Below are positions 1-8,383 of a DNA stretch of 64,000 nt, piece after piece (within the stretch, counting starts at the first letter, position 1; each line of letters opens with the position of its first letter). The position numbers and the translations under genes are program-made. The stretch comes from Rheinheimera sp. MM224. Lineage in GTDB: Bacteria; Pseudomonadota; Gammaproteobacteria; Enterobacterales; Alteromonadaceae. The stretch is taken from the NCBI RefSeq assembly GCF_947090785.1, contig NZ_OX352320.1, forward strand, positions 1,426,001 through 1,490,000. Reading direction: 5' to 3'. The notes under the pieces were generated by a model. The model worked only from the letters and a program-made list of their open reading frames with translations. It had not been told where the DNA came from and did not search any database.

Positions 1-98
1 AGTTTTTACAGCAGGTGGTACTGCAAATGCCGGCAGATCAGGAATGGCAGTTTTTGTTAGCTAAATATCAAATTCAACAAGCCATAGTAAATCCATGA
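1..98 (+). CDS. C-terminal end of an unidentified protein (partial)
   Basis: An open frame enters from the left edge and stops at 96-98 after about 31 codons (ending ...QQAIVNP). A Rho-independent terminator follows at 226-249, as expected for a gene end. The fragment is Gln-rich, like many proteins in this genome. It is too short to name, and the frame is chosen only because it stays open to the window edge. Confidence 0.45.
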   Translation, partial: FLQQVVLQMPADQEWQFLLAKYQIQQAIVNP

Positions 99-225
99 TT
101 CTATAACTATTTTTCATATCATTTTTCATTAAAGCTTCGCCTGGTTGTCACATTTTTGCAAAGTGAGGCCTGCATCCTGAAGTTGCTTAAACTTGTTGCA
201 TGCATCACTGTTCCTGGTGATTTTA

Positions 226-249
226 GGGCCCTTTGCTGGGCCCTTTTTT
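226..249 (+). terminator. Rho-independent terminator
   Basis: GGGCCC, a TTTGCT loop and GGGCCC are followed by six T. It closes the partial gene at the left edge. Confidence 0.75.
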
Positions 250-462
250 ATGTCCATGGAGGGACGGTATGTCGTAATTGTCGGGAACGTTGTTACGACG
301 ACATTTTACTATCCTGTAAAATGCCCTCCGGGCCATCGTCGCTTCGCTCCAATGTTCAAAAAACGGCAGGACAGCCGTTTTTCACCGCTTTAGCTGCCGG
401 AGGTGAACATCATGGACGATGTGAGTGAAAATCGCTCCCGGCGATTTTGTACCTTCAGTAGA
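250..462. other. Gene-free stretch with two perfect hairpins
   Basis: No convincing gene is seen between the terminator and the LysR stop; the small ORFs here lack a ribosome site and coding character. It holds an 8-bp perfect hairpin at 302-323 (CATTTTAC / GTAAAATG, 6-nt loop) and a 9-bp hairpin at 359-382 (AAAAACGGC / GCCGTTTTT) that could terminate rightward transcripts. The layout looks like a dispersed intergenic repeat unit, but no second copy was noticed in the window. Confidence 0.4.
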
Positions 463-1371
463 TTATTGATTTACTAGCCACTCTTTGAAAAAATCAACAA
501 AAAGACGTACTCTGACAGGGCGGAACTGACCTGGTGGGTAGACGGCGTAAATTCCCCCTTTGGGTAGTTTCCACTGCGGTAGTACCCGTTGTAATTCACC
601 TTGCTGAATCAAAACTCTTGCACTGTAGTCTGTGATAACTCCAAGCCCTGCACCAGCTTTCAGTAAGGCGGTGACAGACCCGGTAGATCCTGCTTTGATT
701 TGGCTACGCATTTGCACCTGCAGCTCCTCAGATTTTGTACTGAAGGTCCAATTCAACGCCGATGGTAATAAGCTAAAACAGATAAAGTGATGCTGCGGCA
801 ACTCTGCCGGGTGTTCAGGCATGCCATACTGTTGCAAATAGGCAGGGGAAGCGACCAGCCATTGTTCAAAACTACCCAAAGAAATAGCTTTTTGGCTGGA
901 GTCTTTCAGCCAGCCCGCCCTGATGGATAAATCTATGCCTTCTTTGACTAAATCTTTGATCTGATCACTGCTTTTTAATTCAAAAGCCAAAGCCGGGTGG
1001 CGCTGACGAAATGCCAGTAAGGCCGGGACCAGCACTTGATGGGCGTAGTCTTCAGGCGCACTGATCACTAAAGTTCCACTCAGATTCTGCTCAGAGCTTT
1101 GAGCTTCGATCAATTGCTGACTCAATTGTTGCAGTAAAGGCAAGCAATGCTGATACAGCTGCTCGCCCGCTTGAGTCAGGCTGACCAATCGGGTGGTGCG
1201 ACGAAACAAAGCAACACCAAGCCTGAATTCGAGTGCCTTGATTTGCAGACTGACTTTGGTTTTAGTGCAACCCAGTCGTTCTGCCGCTGCTGTAAAGCTG
1301 CGTTCCTGGGCCAATACCAGAAATACAGGCACAGTGTTTAAATCAATATCGGATAGCTGCATGAGATTCAT
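463..1371 (-). CDS. LysR-family transcriptional regulator
   Basis: 302 residues, the usual LysR length. The N-terminal winged helix-turn-helix (residues ~8-65) has the typical FxxxAxxxSFTAAAERLGCTKTKVSLQIKALE pattern, followed by an effector-binding LysR-substrate domain (~95-295). It is divergent from the NAD(P)-binding reductase at 1471, with about 100 bp between them that should hold both promoters and the LysR site. By analogy with similar pairs it probably controls that reductase; the ligand cannot be told. Met-4 is an alternative start. Confidence 0.9.
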   Translation of the reverse strand: MNLMQLSDIDLNTVPVFLVLAQERSFTAAAERLGCTKTKVSLQIKALEFRLGVALFRRTTRLVSLTQAGEQLYQHCLPLLQQLSQQLIEAQSSEQNLSGTLVISAPEDYAHQVLVPALLAFRQRHPALAFELKSSDQIKDLVKEGIDLSIRAGWLKDSSQKAISLGSFEQWLVASPAYLQQYGMPEHPAELPQHHFICFSLLPSALNWTFSTKSEELQVQMRSQIKAGSTGSVTALLKAGAGLGVITDYSARVLIQQGELQRVLPQWKLPKGGIYAVYPPGQFRPVRVRLFVDFFKEWLVNQ

Positions 1372-1470
1372 TGTTGCTTAATTAATAACAGTGAATTATG
1401 TATTGGTGTGTTTTTCAAATCAATATTGTTCTGGATAATAAGCCTCATTCAGTCAAATGGAGAAGATGGT

Positions 1471-2109
1471 ATGAATATCGCTATTATTGGTGCATCAGGT
1501 TTTATTGGTTCAGCGTTGACAACAGAAGCTTTAAGTCGGGGTCATCATGTCAAAGCTTTGGTCAGTCGCCCAGAGCGCCTGGAATTAGCCGTAGGTTTAA
1601 CTGCTTATAAAGTAGATGTTTTAGACACTGCAGGTCTGACTTTGGCCCTGGCCGGAGTAGATCTGGTGCTGAGTGCTTTTAGTGGTCATAAAGAGTCTGA
1701 TGTGGCTTCTTATTATGTGCAGGGCTTTCAGTCGATTTTAGCTGCCAGTACAGAGGCTAAAGTACCACGTTTATTGGTGGTGGGGGGCGCAGCTTCGCTT
1801 GAATATGCACCGGGTCAGATGTTGTTGAATAGTCCGGATTTCCCGACCGCTTATCTGGGCTCGGCACAAGGGGCTTATCAGGCTTTGCAAATGCTAAAAG
1901 CTCAAACTCAGCAAGATTGGAGTTACTTATCGCCTGCTGCTGAAATTTTTCCGGGTGAAAAGACAGGTCAGTTCCGTCTGGGGCAGGATCAACTGCTGAC
2001 AGACGCTGATGGCAAAAGCCGTATTTCGACGGCGGATTATGCGGTCGCTATGCTGGATGAAGCAGAGCAAAATTTGCATGCCAATCAACGCTTTTGTGTT
2101 GCCTATTAA
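1471..2109 (+). CDS. NAD(P)-binding (NmrA/SDR-like) oxidoreductase
   Basis: 212 residues. It begins with a Rossmann dinucleotide-binding motif (IAIIGASGFIGSAL, GxxGxxG type) and resembles the atypical SDR / NAD(P)H-binding family often annotated as NADH-flavin reductase. The ATG at 1471 is preferred over the longer frame because GGAGA lies just upstream and the Rossmann motif starts immediately after it. It is divergent from a LysR gene, the common layout for an inducible stress reductase. Substrate unknown. Confidence 0.85.
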   Translation: MNIAIIGASGFIGSALTTEALSRGHHVKALVSRPERLELAVGLTAYKVDVLDTAGLTLALAGVDLVLSAFSGHKESDVASYYVQGFQSILAASTEAKVPRLLVVGGAASLEYAPGQMLLNSPDFPTAYLGSAQGAYQALQMLKAQTQQDWSYLSPAAEIFPGEKTGQFRLGQDQLLTDADGKSRISTADYAVAMLDEAEQNLHANQRFCVAY

Positions 2110-2121
2110 AATGCATACTCA

Positions 2122-2142
2122 AGGGGCCCATTGTGGGCTCCT
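2122..2142 (+). terminator. Hairpin after the reductase gene
   Basis: AGGGGCCC / GGGCTCCT stem (one G-T pair) with a 5-nt loop, starting 12 bases after the stop codon. The T run is weak. Confidence 0.5.
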
Positions 2143-2237
2143 TATTCATTAAGTTTTCATACAAACGTCACTGAATCGTCATAAGTCAACTTTAGGGTAG
2201 GGCCTGATTTTTTATATAAAACAGGACTTTACCGAAA

Positions 2238-4007
2238 ATGAAATTCTCTGCGTTACGTCTTACTTTGGTAGCATCTGCCATTGCTCTTGGTTTATCTGGT
2301 TGTGTTTTGGACGGCGATGATGGTGCTACTGGGCCTAAAGGTTCTGATGGTGCTGTAGGCCAGCCTGGAACTCCTGGTCAAAATGCCCAAATCGGTATCA
2401 GTACCAAAGCTGTAGCCCGTTTTGTTACTGGCACTTACGGTGGCGGTGCTGCTGAAATTACGCAATATCACAGTGCATCGAAGCGCATATTTGTTGTCAA
2501 TGGTGCTGCCAACAGAGTCGAAATTCTGGACGCTTCAGGTATTAAGAGTACAGCTCTGACAGATGCTATTACTGCCAATACCTTAACCAGTACTCCTTTG
2601 GCTATGCCTGCAACTGTTACTGTGAAAAACGCAGGTGGCGCAGACGAGACCTTAACCTTAGGTTTTGCTAACTCCATTGCTATCTCTGGTAATCTGTTAG
2701 CAGTCGCAGCAGAAAATGAAGTGAAATCTTCTGCTGGTGCAGTACTTTTTTATGATATCAGTGGTAGCGCGGCTCCTGTATTGGTCAAAGCTGTGAAAGC
2801 AGGGGCTTTGCCTGATATGGTGACTTTTACTCCGGATGGCAGCTTGTTGTTAGTGGCGAACGAAGCTGAACCAGAATCAGATTACAGTGTGGATCCTGAA
2901 GGTTCAGTGGGCGTCATTGCTATCACCGCTGGTGTAGCTGCAGATCAGGCAACCTTATTAACTTTCAGCGCTTTTAATGCGGATCAAGCCGATTTGGCTG
3001 CACAGGGTGTGAAGTTTGCAGCACCTTCGGGAACCACGGTAGCGCAGGATTTAGAACCTGAATACATTACAGTCAGCAGTGACAGTAAAACTGCTTTTGT
3101 GTCCTTGCAGGAAAACAATGCTTTGGCAGTGGTTGATTTAACCGACAAAGAAATCACCAAAGTGATGGCTTTAGGCTTTAAAGATTACAGCCAGACGAAA
3201 AATGCGGTAGACGTCAGCAATAGAGATGGCGTGAAACTCAGTACTTATCCTGGTGTCTTTGGTATGTATCAGCCAGATACCCTGACCAGCTATAACTGGA
3301 AAGGCGCTACTTTTATTGTCAGCGCGAACGAAGGAGATTCGCGTGATTGGGATGGCTATGGTGAAGAAGCCCGTATCAAAGATTTACCACGTTCTGCTGA
3401 TTTAATAGCAAAACAAGCCAGCTTCTATGATGACGATGGCTTAGGCCGTTTAAACGTGACCACAGCGCTGGGGCAGAATGCTGATGGTGACTATGAGGCT
3501 TTGTATGCTTATGGTGCCCGTTCCTTCAGTATCTGGGATCAAAACGGCAATCTGGTGTTTGACAGCGGATCCGATTTTGAACGTATTAGCTCAGGTGTCC
3601 ATGGCGAGTTATTTAACACCAACCATACAGTGGTCGAAGGCGACAGCCGCTCTGATGACAAAGGTCCGGAACCTGAAGCCGTGACTATTGGTCAGGTGGG
3701 CGATAAAACTTATGCCTTTATCGGCACAGAGCGTTTGAGCGGTATTTTTGTGTACGATATCAGCAACCCTTATGACGCTAAATTTGTCGATTACTTCCAC
3801 AACCGTAACTTTGACGCTGTGTATGAAATTGATGACGATGCAGTACCTGCTGAAGTCAGCGGTGATTATCAGCAAGCTGGTGACTTAGGCCCCGAGAGTC
3901 TGGTGTTTGTGCCTGCTGCGAACAGTGCCACAGGTCAGGCGTTGTTATTGATGGCCAACGAAGTCAGTGGTAGCTTAACTGTATTTGAAGTTAGCCCACG
4001 TTATTAA
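2238..4007 (+). CDS. Choice-of-anchor I family lipoprotein with collagen-like linker
   Basis: 589 residues. A lipoprotein signal peptide ends at a lipobox (LSGC, Cys-22). Next comes a short Gly-X-Y tract (GATGPKGSDGAVGQPGTPGQ, about residues 29-48), then a long beta-propeller-like region typical of the choice-of-anchor I family, with an Asn/Asp-rich core and motifs such as ANEGDSR and GPEPEAV. Family members are extracellular or periplasmic; some are annotated as alkaline-phosphatase- or phytase-like, but activity is not established. The collagen-like spacer next to the lipid anchor is unusual and may hold the propeller off the membrane. Confidence 0.8.
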   Translation: MKFSALRLTLVASAIALGLSGCVLDGDDGATGPKGSDGAVGQPGTPGQNAQIGISTKAVARFVTGTYGGGAAEITQYHSASKRIFVVNGAANRVEILDASGIKSTALTDAITANTLTSTPLAMPATVTVKNAGGADETLTLGFANSIAISGNLLAVAAENEVKSSAGAVLFYDISGSAAPVLVKAVKAGALPDMVTFTPDGSLLLVANEAEPESDYSVDPEGSVGVIAITAGVAADQATLLTFSAFNADQADLAAQGVKFAAPSGTTVAQDLEPEYITVSSDSKTAFVSLQENNALAVVDLTDKEITKVMALGFKDYSQTKNAVDVSNRDGVKLSTYPGVFGMYQPDTLTSYNWKGATFIVSANEGDSRDWDGYGEEARIKDLPRSADLIAKQASFYDDDGLGRLNVTTALGQNADGDYEALYAYGARSFSIWDQNGNLVFDSGSDFERISSGVHGELFNTNHTVVEGDSRSDDKGPEPEAVTIGQVGDKTYAFIGTERLSGIFVYDISNPYDAKFVDYFHNRNFDAVYEIDDDAVPAEVSGDYQQAGDLGPESLVFVPAANSATGQALLLMANEVSGSLTVFEVSPRY

Positions 4008-4018
4008 TTTGTGTACCA

Positions 4019-4045
4019 CACAGAGGGAAATATTCTCCCTCTGTG
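4019..4045 (+). terminator. Hairpin after the choice-of-anchor I gene
   Basis: A 10-bp stem (CACAGAGGGA / TCCCTCTGTG) with a 7-nt loop directly follows the stop. Only scattered T follow, so termination efficiency is uncertain. Confidence 0.55.
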
Positions 4046-4237
4046 ATCTCATTCTACTGAAAACACTACTTTTTTTCTTCATTACAATACAATTTCAGCC
4101 ACTACTACTATACTGAGCGCGGACTATTACTGGCGTAATATCGGTACTTTTCGAAAAACTCCTTTGCCGATATTTACTGCCCGTACCCAAAAAGAATGCA
4201 AATTCCAGGGTGTGACCTTTTAAGGAACCACAAAGAC

Positions 4238-4651
4238 GTGAATACCAAGTTCGTCGTTGCTTGCTTTATGTTGTGGGCGTTTTCTGCCCCAGCAACAGAA
4301 GTAGTAACTCATCCTGCCGTTCCTATGGATCAGCTGACTGTCACTCAGCTGCGCGGTATCTATTCGATGCGGCAACAAAACTGGCCTGACGGCACTGCGG
4401 TCAGAGTTTTTGTGTTGTCTGCTAAAAATCCGGTACATCAGAGTTTTGCCAAAGAAAAACTACAAATGTTTCCTTATCAGTTGGACAGGATCTGGCAAAA
4501 AATTACTTATTCAGGTTTAGGTTCAGCGCCTGTGGTGCTGACTTCAGAGCAGCAAATGCGAGAGATGGTAGCCACTACCAAAGGTGCTATAGGTTATATT
4601 GAGAATCCAGATGAACTATCCAAGCTTAAAGTCATTCGTGTTACGCAGTAA
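4238..4651 (+). CDS. PstS-like phosphate/anion substrate-binding protein (short, periplasmic)
   Basis: 137 residues from GTG at 4238, preceded by AAGGAA. A signal peptide (VNTKFVVACFMLWAFSAPA) is followed by a single PBP-like domain containing the pattern LRGIYSMRQQNWPDG and GAIGYI, as in short PstS-like proteins. Full PstS is over twice as long, so this is the reduced form. The downstream outer-membrane gene overlaps its 3' end and a GGDEF-EAL gene follows, suggesting a sensing unit rather than uptake; no Pst permease genes are nearby. Confidence 0.75.
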   Translation: MNTKFVVACFMLWAFSAPATEVVTHPAVPMDQLTVTQLRGIYSMRQQNWPDGTAVRVFVLSAKNPVHQSFAKEKLQMFPYQLDRIWQKITYSGLGSAPVVLTSEQQMREMVATTKGAIGYIENPDELSKLKVIRVTQ

Positions 4652-5825
4652 GCTATGCCTTTTACTGCTGCTGGGCTGTTCATGGCAGTTGCAGGCTGAC
4701 GGGCTAAATACAGATAAAGTGCAATGGCATGGTTTTATTTCACAGGGCCTTATTCAGGCACCTCAAACTAATTTCGTCAATCTGGATGACAGTATTTCTG
4801 CGGAATTAACTGATCTGGGCGTGAACATGTCCTGGGCTTTATCGGACAATCTTCGTCTGGCTGGTCAGGTGGTGTACCTGGATGGAGGTCGCCGTTATGT
4901 CAAAGGCACCCGGCTGGATTATCTGTTTTTAGACTGGACCTTACACAATGATTTTGACTGGCAACTGGATATGTTTATCGGTCGGTTTAAAAATCAGCAT
5001 TGGCTCTATTCTGCCACCCGCGATGTGCCTTTTACCCGCAATGCCATCGTATTACCTCAATCTGTCTATTTTGATTCGTTTCGCGACATTGCCGTTGGCA
5101 GCGATGGCCTGGCTTTTAAAGTCACCCGTAATACCGGCATAGGTGAAGTGGAATTGAACTGGAGCTGGGGCTCGACCAACTTAAGTAAGGAACAAAGTCA
5201 GATCCTGCTGAGTACGTTGGCTCAAGGCGATGCTGAGCAAGACTATGTGCATCAGGCCAGTCTGTTCTGGCGTCCGGACCAATCAGCCTGGCAGTTGGGT
5301 GTTTCATTGCTTGATTCCGATTTTACCTACGAAAAAGCTGAACTGGATTATTACAGTGATGGTGCCATGACGGTACAGCGTGTGATGTTCAATGGTCGCT
5401 ACGCCGCCGAATATTGGGAACTGAGTAGTGAATGGGTGCAGGAGCGTCTGAACATCAGTGACTTCTATGCGCCTGGATTTAAACGCAACAGCTTTAGCCA
5501 GGGTTGGTACGTACAGGGCCGTTACAACCTGCTTCCCCGCACCTGGGCTTTGTTAAGTGTGGATTTGTTTGATTTGGATAAAGACGATCGCAGTGGTCGT
5601 AAGTTCTCTCAAAGTACTGGCGGTTTAGTGCCAGCCTATTTTGGTTATCAGGACGATCTCACTTTCGGATTAACTTATGATTTTAAAGATAATCTGCGCT
5701 TAACTATGGAACATCACTGGGTCAAAGGAACTGCTCGTCTGGCTTACCCTGTGATGCCTGATCTGCAGCACAATAAATCTGAATACTGGCAAATGTGGGC
5801 TATGCAATTGATGTATTGGTTTTAA
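4611..5825 (+). CDS. Outer-membrane beta-barrel protein (porin-like)
   Basis: 404 residues from ATG 4611 (GTG 4638 is an alternative). The signal peptide is LLLLLGCSWQLQA. The rest has alternating aromatic/hydrophobic beta strands and ends in a terminal Phe preceded by aromatic residues, the usual signature of a BAM-assembled barrel. It overlaps the PstS-like gene by 41 bp and is followed 5 bp later by the GGDEF-EAL gene, so the three genes are probably one operon. Transported substrate unknown. Confidence 0.7.
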   Translation: MNYPSLKSFVLRSKLCLLLLLGCSWQLQADGLNTDKVQWHGFISQGLIQAPQTNFVNLDDSISAELTDLGVNMSWALSDNLRLAGQVVYLDGGRRYVKGTRLDYLFLDWTLHNDFDWQLDMFIGRFKNQHWLYSATRDVPFTRNAIVLPQSVYFDSFRDIAVGSDGLAFKVTRNTGIGEVELNWSWGSTNLSKEQSQILLSTLAQGDAEQDYVHQASLFWRPDQSAWQLGVSLLDSDFTYEKAELDYYSDGAMTVQRVMFNGRYAAEYWELSSEWVQERLNISDFYAPGFKRNSFSQGWYVQGRYNLLPRTWALLSVDLFDLDKDDRSGRKFSQSTGGLVPAYFGYQDDLTFGLTYDFKDNLRLTMEHHWVKGTARLAYPVMPDLQHNKSEYWQMWAMQLMYWF

Positions 5826-5830
5826 TTTTT

Positions 5831-8251
5831 ATGCGGCCCTTTGTCTTTAGTTTACCCTGGAAAATATTACTGGCGACCATCAGCGCTTTACTTTGCATGA
5901 CTGTGTTGCAAACCAGTCTGGGTTTGATGCGAATGAGCGAAGAATTTGACCGGCAGCAGCAGGTGAAACGTGAATCAGCACGTCAGCAGTACCTGCAACA
6001 AAACAGCATTATCGAGCAGCAACTGCGGGTCTGGCTGGAAAGTTTCTCCGATTTAGTTCAGCTCAGTCAGCAGCCTGATTTTTCCTCCTTTGTGCAGCGT
6101 TTGGCCGAACAAAGTGCCAATATGCAGTTGCACCTGAATATCGAGCAAATCTGGTTGCACAACAGCGATATGCAACTGCTATTTAGCAGTGGCCAGCAAA
6201 CCCCTTATTTCTCAACTACTTTAGTACAAAAGGTGTTGAAGCAACAAAGCCCGCTGACCGCTAATTTGTGTGTACAGTCTTGTGTCAAACAGTTGAGTTT
6301 GCCTGTGCTGAATAGCTCTGGTGAAGTCGCTGTGATGACGGTAACAACCACTTTGGTGGATATTTTATCGGCTTTGCATCAAAGCCTGAACTCTGATGTG
6401 GCTTTAATTCGTGCCAGCAGAACCGCAGCAGGGCAAATCCGCCGCGAGTTAATATCCAGCTCAAATCCGGAGTTACTCAATGCCTTGTTGCAAAAGGTCT
6501 CTGATCTGGAGGCTGATTTAGCCCTGAGCAAAGGACTGGAGCTGCACTACAATGGCCAGCAGTACTTGATCTCCGCGTTTGAGATGCAAAGCAAAGGCGT
6601 GTATCTGACTGTGGTTGATAATATCAGCGACTTTGTCACTACCAATAACGGCTATCGTCGCCAGTTGCTTATTACCTCGGTGATTTTGTTTGGCTGTATG
6701 GTGCTGCTGGTATATCTGATCATGAGGAGGATCAGCCAAAGGTTGAAAACTCTGAGTAAAGCCTTGCCACTGCTTTCGCAAAAACAATACGCTGGTTTTC
6801 GCCAGCAAAGTCATTTTCAGGCCAGTCTATGGCCGGATGAAGTGGACCTGTTACGCCAGGCCGCTGAAGAGCTGAGTGTTGAGCTGGAGCAACTGAACCA
6901 TAAAGTAGAGCAACACACCAATGAGCTTGAAAAAGTGGCGATGTATGACTTACTGACAACTTTACCAAACCGGAATATGTTGCAGTATCAATTGGAACGC
7001 ATGCTGGCCGGTCAAAGTGCGGAGAACAAGTTTCTCGCTGTACTATTTGTCGATTTAGATGACTTTAAACGTGTTAACGACAGTTTAGGCCATGCCCATG
7101 GCGATAAGTTGTTGAAGCTGGTTGCTCTGCTCTTAAAGGACTGTTGCAGTGCGAATGATTTGTTATGTCGCTTTGGCGGTGATGAATTTGTTTTTGTATT
7201 ACCACAACTGACGGATGTGGAAACCCCCTTTCGGTTGGCCAGCCAGATATTGCAACGTATCCAGAAACCTCTGACTATTGATCAGCAAAACTTTGTTATG
7301 ACAGCCAGTATAGGTTTAACCATGAGCGCTGTTGATACTCTGTTGTCTGATGACTTGATACGTCAGGCCGATTTAGCTATGCATGAGGTAAAACTCAATG
7401 GCGGCAATGGCGCGCAGGCCTATAATCTCGACATGTATCAGCGGGTACAACAAAGAGTTTTACTGGAACAGGATTTAAAAGAAGCCTTGTTGCTGAACCA
7501 GTTCTCCATTAGCTTCCAGCCACAAATGACCATAGCGACAGGAGCATTGTATGGCTTTGAAGCGCTGATCCGCTGGCGTCATCCGGTGCGGGGCATGGTG
7601 CCGCCCGATGAGTTTATTCCTGTGCTGGAGCAATCCAGGCAAATTATACCGCTGGGTTACTGGATCATTGAACAATGTATGCAGCAGTGTCTGAGCTTAT
7701 TGCACAGCGGTTGGCATCATTTCCGTATTGCCATTAATTTGTCTGCTGAGCAGTTTGTTGACCCGGAACTCATCCCAACCTTAAAACGTTTGCTGGATAA
7801 ATACGAGCTGCAGGGCTCTTATTTTGAATTGGAATTGACAGAACGCACGCTGGTGCAAAGTATTGAAACCATGCTGAACATCATGTCGCAAATCAAAGCC
7901 ATGGGCATTCATTTTGCCATTGATGATTTTGGTACTGGTTATTCGTCCTTGAGCTATCTGAAAAAGATGCCGATGGACTGTATTAAAATCGATAAAAGCT
8001 TTTTATCCGGCATGCTGGATAATGCGGCTGATTTCCAGATCATCGCCTCCACTATTGCCATGGTGCAAAAGCTGCAACTACAAGTGGTGGCTGAAGGGGT
8101 GGAGACTCGCGAACAGCTGGAGTTACTGCGTCAGCAAGGCTGTGATATAGCGCAAGGTTATTTGATTGCCAGACCTATTCCACAATCTGAACTGGCTGGC
8201 TTTTTAGAAGAACACTTCCCGAAAGGCATTTGGCGAGGTCAGAGTCTTTGA
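5831..8251 (+). CDS. Membrane GGDEF-EAL protein (c-di-GMP synthesis/degradation)
   Basis: About 806 residues. An N-terminal membrane segment, a periplasmic sensor region to about residue 270, a second membrane segment (LLITSVILFGCMVLLVYLIM) and a HAMP-like linker are followed by GGDEF (intact GGDEF in CRFGGDEF) and EAL (intact EAL in FEALIRWRHP, plus DDFGTGYSS and VAEGVET). Both catalytic signatures are complete. The RxxD inhibitory site before GGDEF is replaced by SAND, so product inhibition is probably absent. It likely converts a signal sensed with the adjacent binding protein and barrel into c-di-GMP change. ATG 5831 was chosen because it follows the previous stop directly. Confidence 0.9.
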   Translation: MRPFVFSLPWKILLATISALLCMTVLQTSLGLMRMSEEFDRQQQVKRESARQQYLQQNSIIEQQLRVWLESFSDLVQLSQQPDFSSFVQRLAEQSANMQLHLNIEQIWLHNSDMQLLFSSGQQTPYFSTTLVQKVLKQQSPLTANLCVQSCVKQLSLPVLNSSGEVAVMTVTTTLVDILSALHQSLNSDVALIRASRTAAGQIRRELISSSNPELLNALLQKVSDLEADLALSKGLELHYNGQQYLISAFEMQSKGVYLTVVDNISDFVTTNNGYRRQLLITSVILFGCMVLLVYLIMRRISQRLKTLSKALPLLSQKQYAGFRQQSHFQASLWPDEVDLLRQAAEELSVELEQLNHKVEQHTNELEKVAMYDLLTTLPNRNMLQYQLERMLAGQSAENKFLAVLFVDLDDFKRVNDSLGHAHGDKLLKLVALLLKDCCSANDLLCRFGGDEFVFVLPQLTDVETPFRLASQILQRIQKPLTIDQQNFVMTASIGLTMSAVDTLLSDDLIRQADLAMHEVKLNGGNGAQAYNLDMYQRVQQRVLLEQDLKEALLLNQFSISFQPQMTIATGALYGFEALIRWRHPVRGMVPPDEFIPVLEQSRQIIPLGYWIIEQCMQQCLSLLHSGWHHFRIAINLSAEQFVDPELIPTLKRLLDKYELQGSYFELELTERTLVQSIETMLNIMSQIKAMGIHFAIDDFGTGYSSLSYLKKMPMDCIKIDKSFLSGMLDNAADFQIIASTIAMVQKLQLQVVAEGVETREQLELLRQQGCDIAQGYLIARPIPQSELAGFLEEHFPKGIWRGQSL

Positions 8252-8256
8252 CTCTG
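8240..8256. terminator. Hairpin at the 3' end of the GGDEF-EAL gene
   Basis: CAGAGTC-TTT-GACTCTG overlaps the stop codon. A similar GAGGTCAGAG hairpin occurs at 21556, so this may be a species-specific palindrome rather than a strict terminator. Confidence 0.4.
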
Positions 8257-8354
8257 AACCCCACATCAGTTTTGATACCACAATATAAAAACGAACCTGA
8301 CTTGCCTCAATAATCTGGGCTGTAGGAATGACATGGGATTTACACATCAATTTT

Positions 8355-8380
8355 AGGGTCAAAACCAAGGTTCTGACCCT
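8355..8380. terminator. Hairpin between convergent genes
   Basis: AGGGTCA / TGACCCT outer stem with an inner AACC/GGTT pairing. It lies between the stops of the convergent GGDEF-EAL and PBP genes and could act in both directions. Confidence 0.45.
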
Positions 8381-8383
8381 TGA

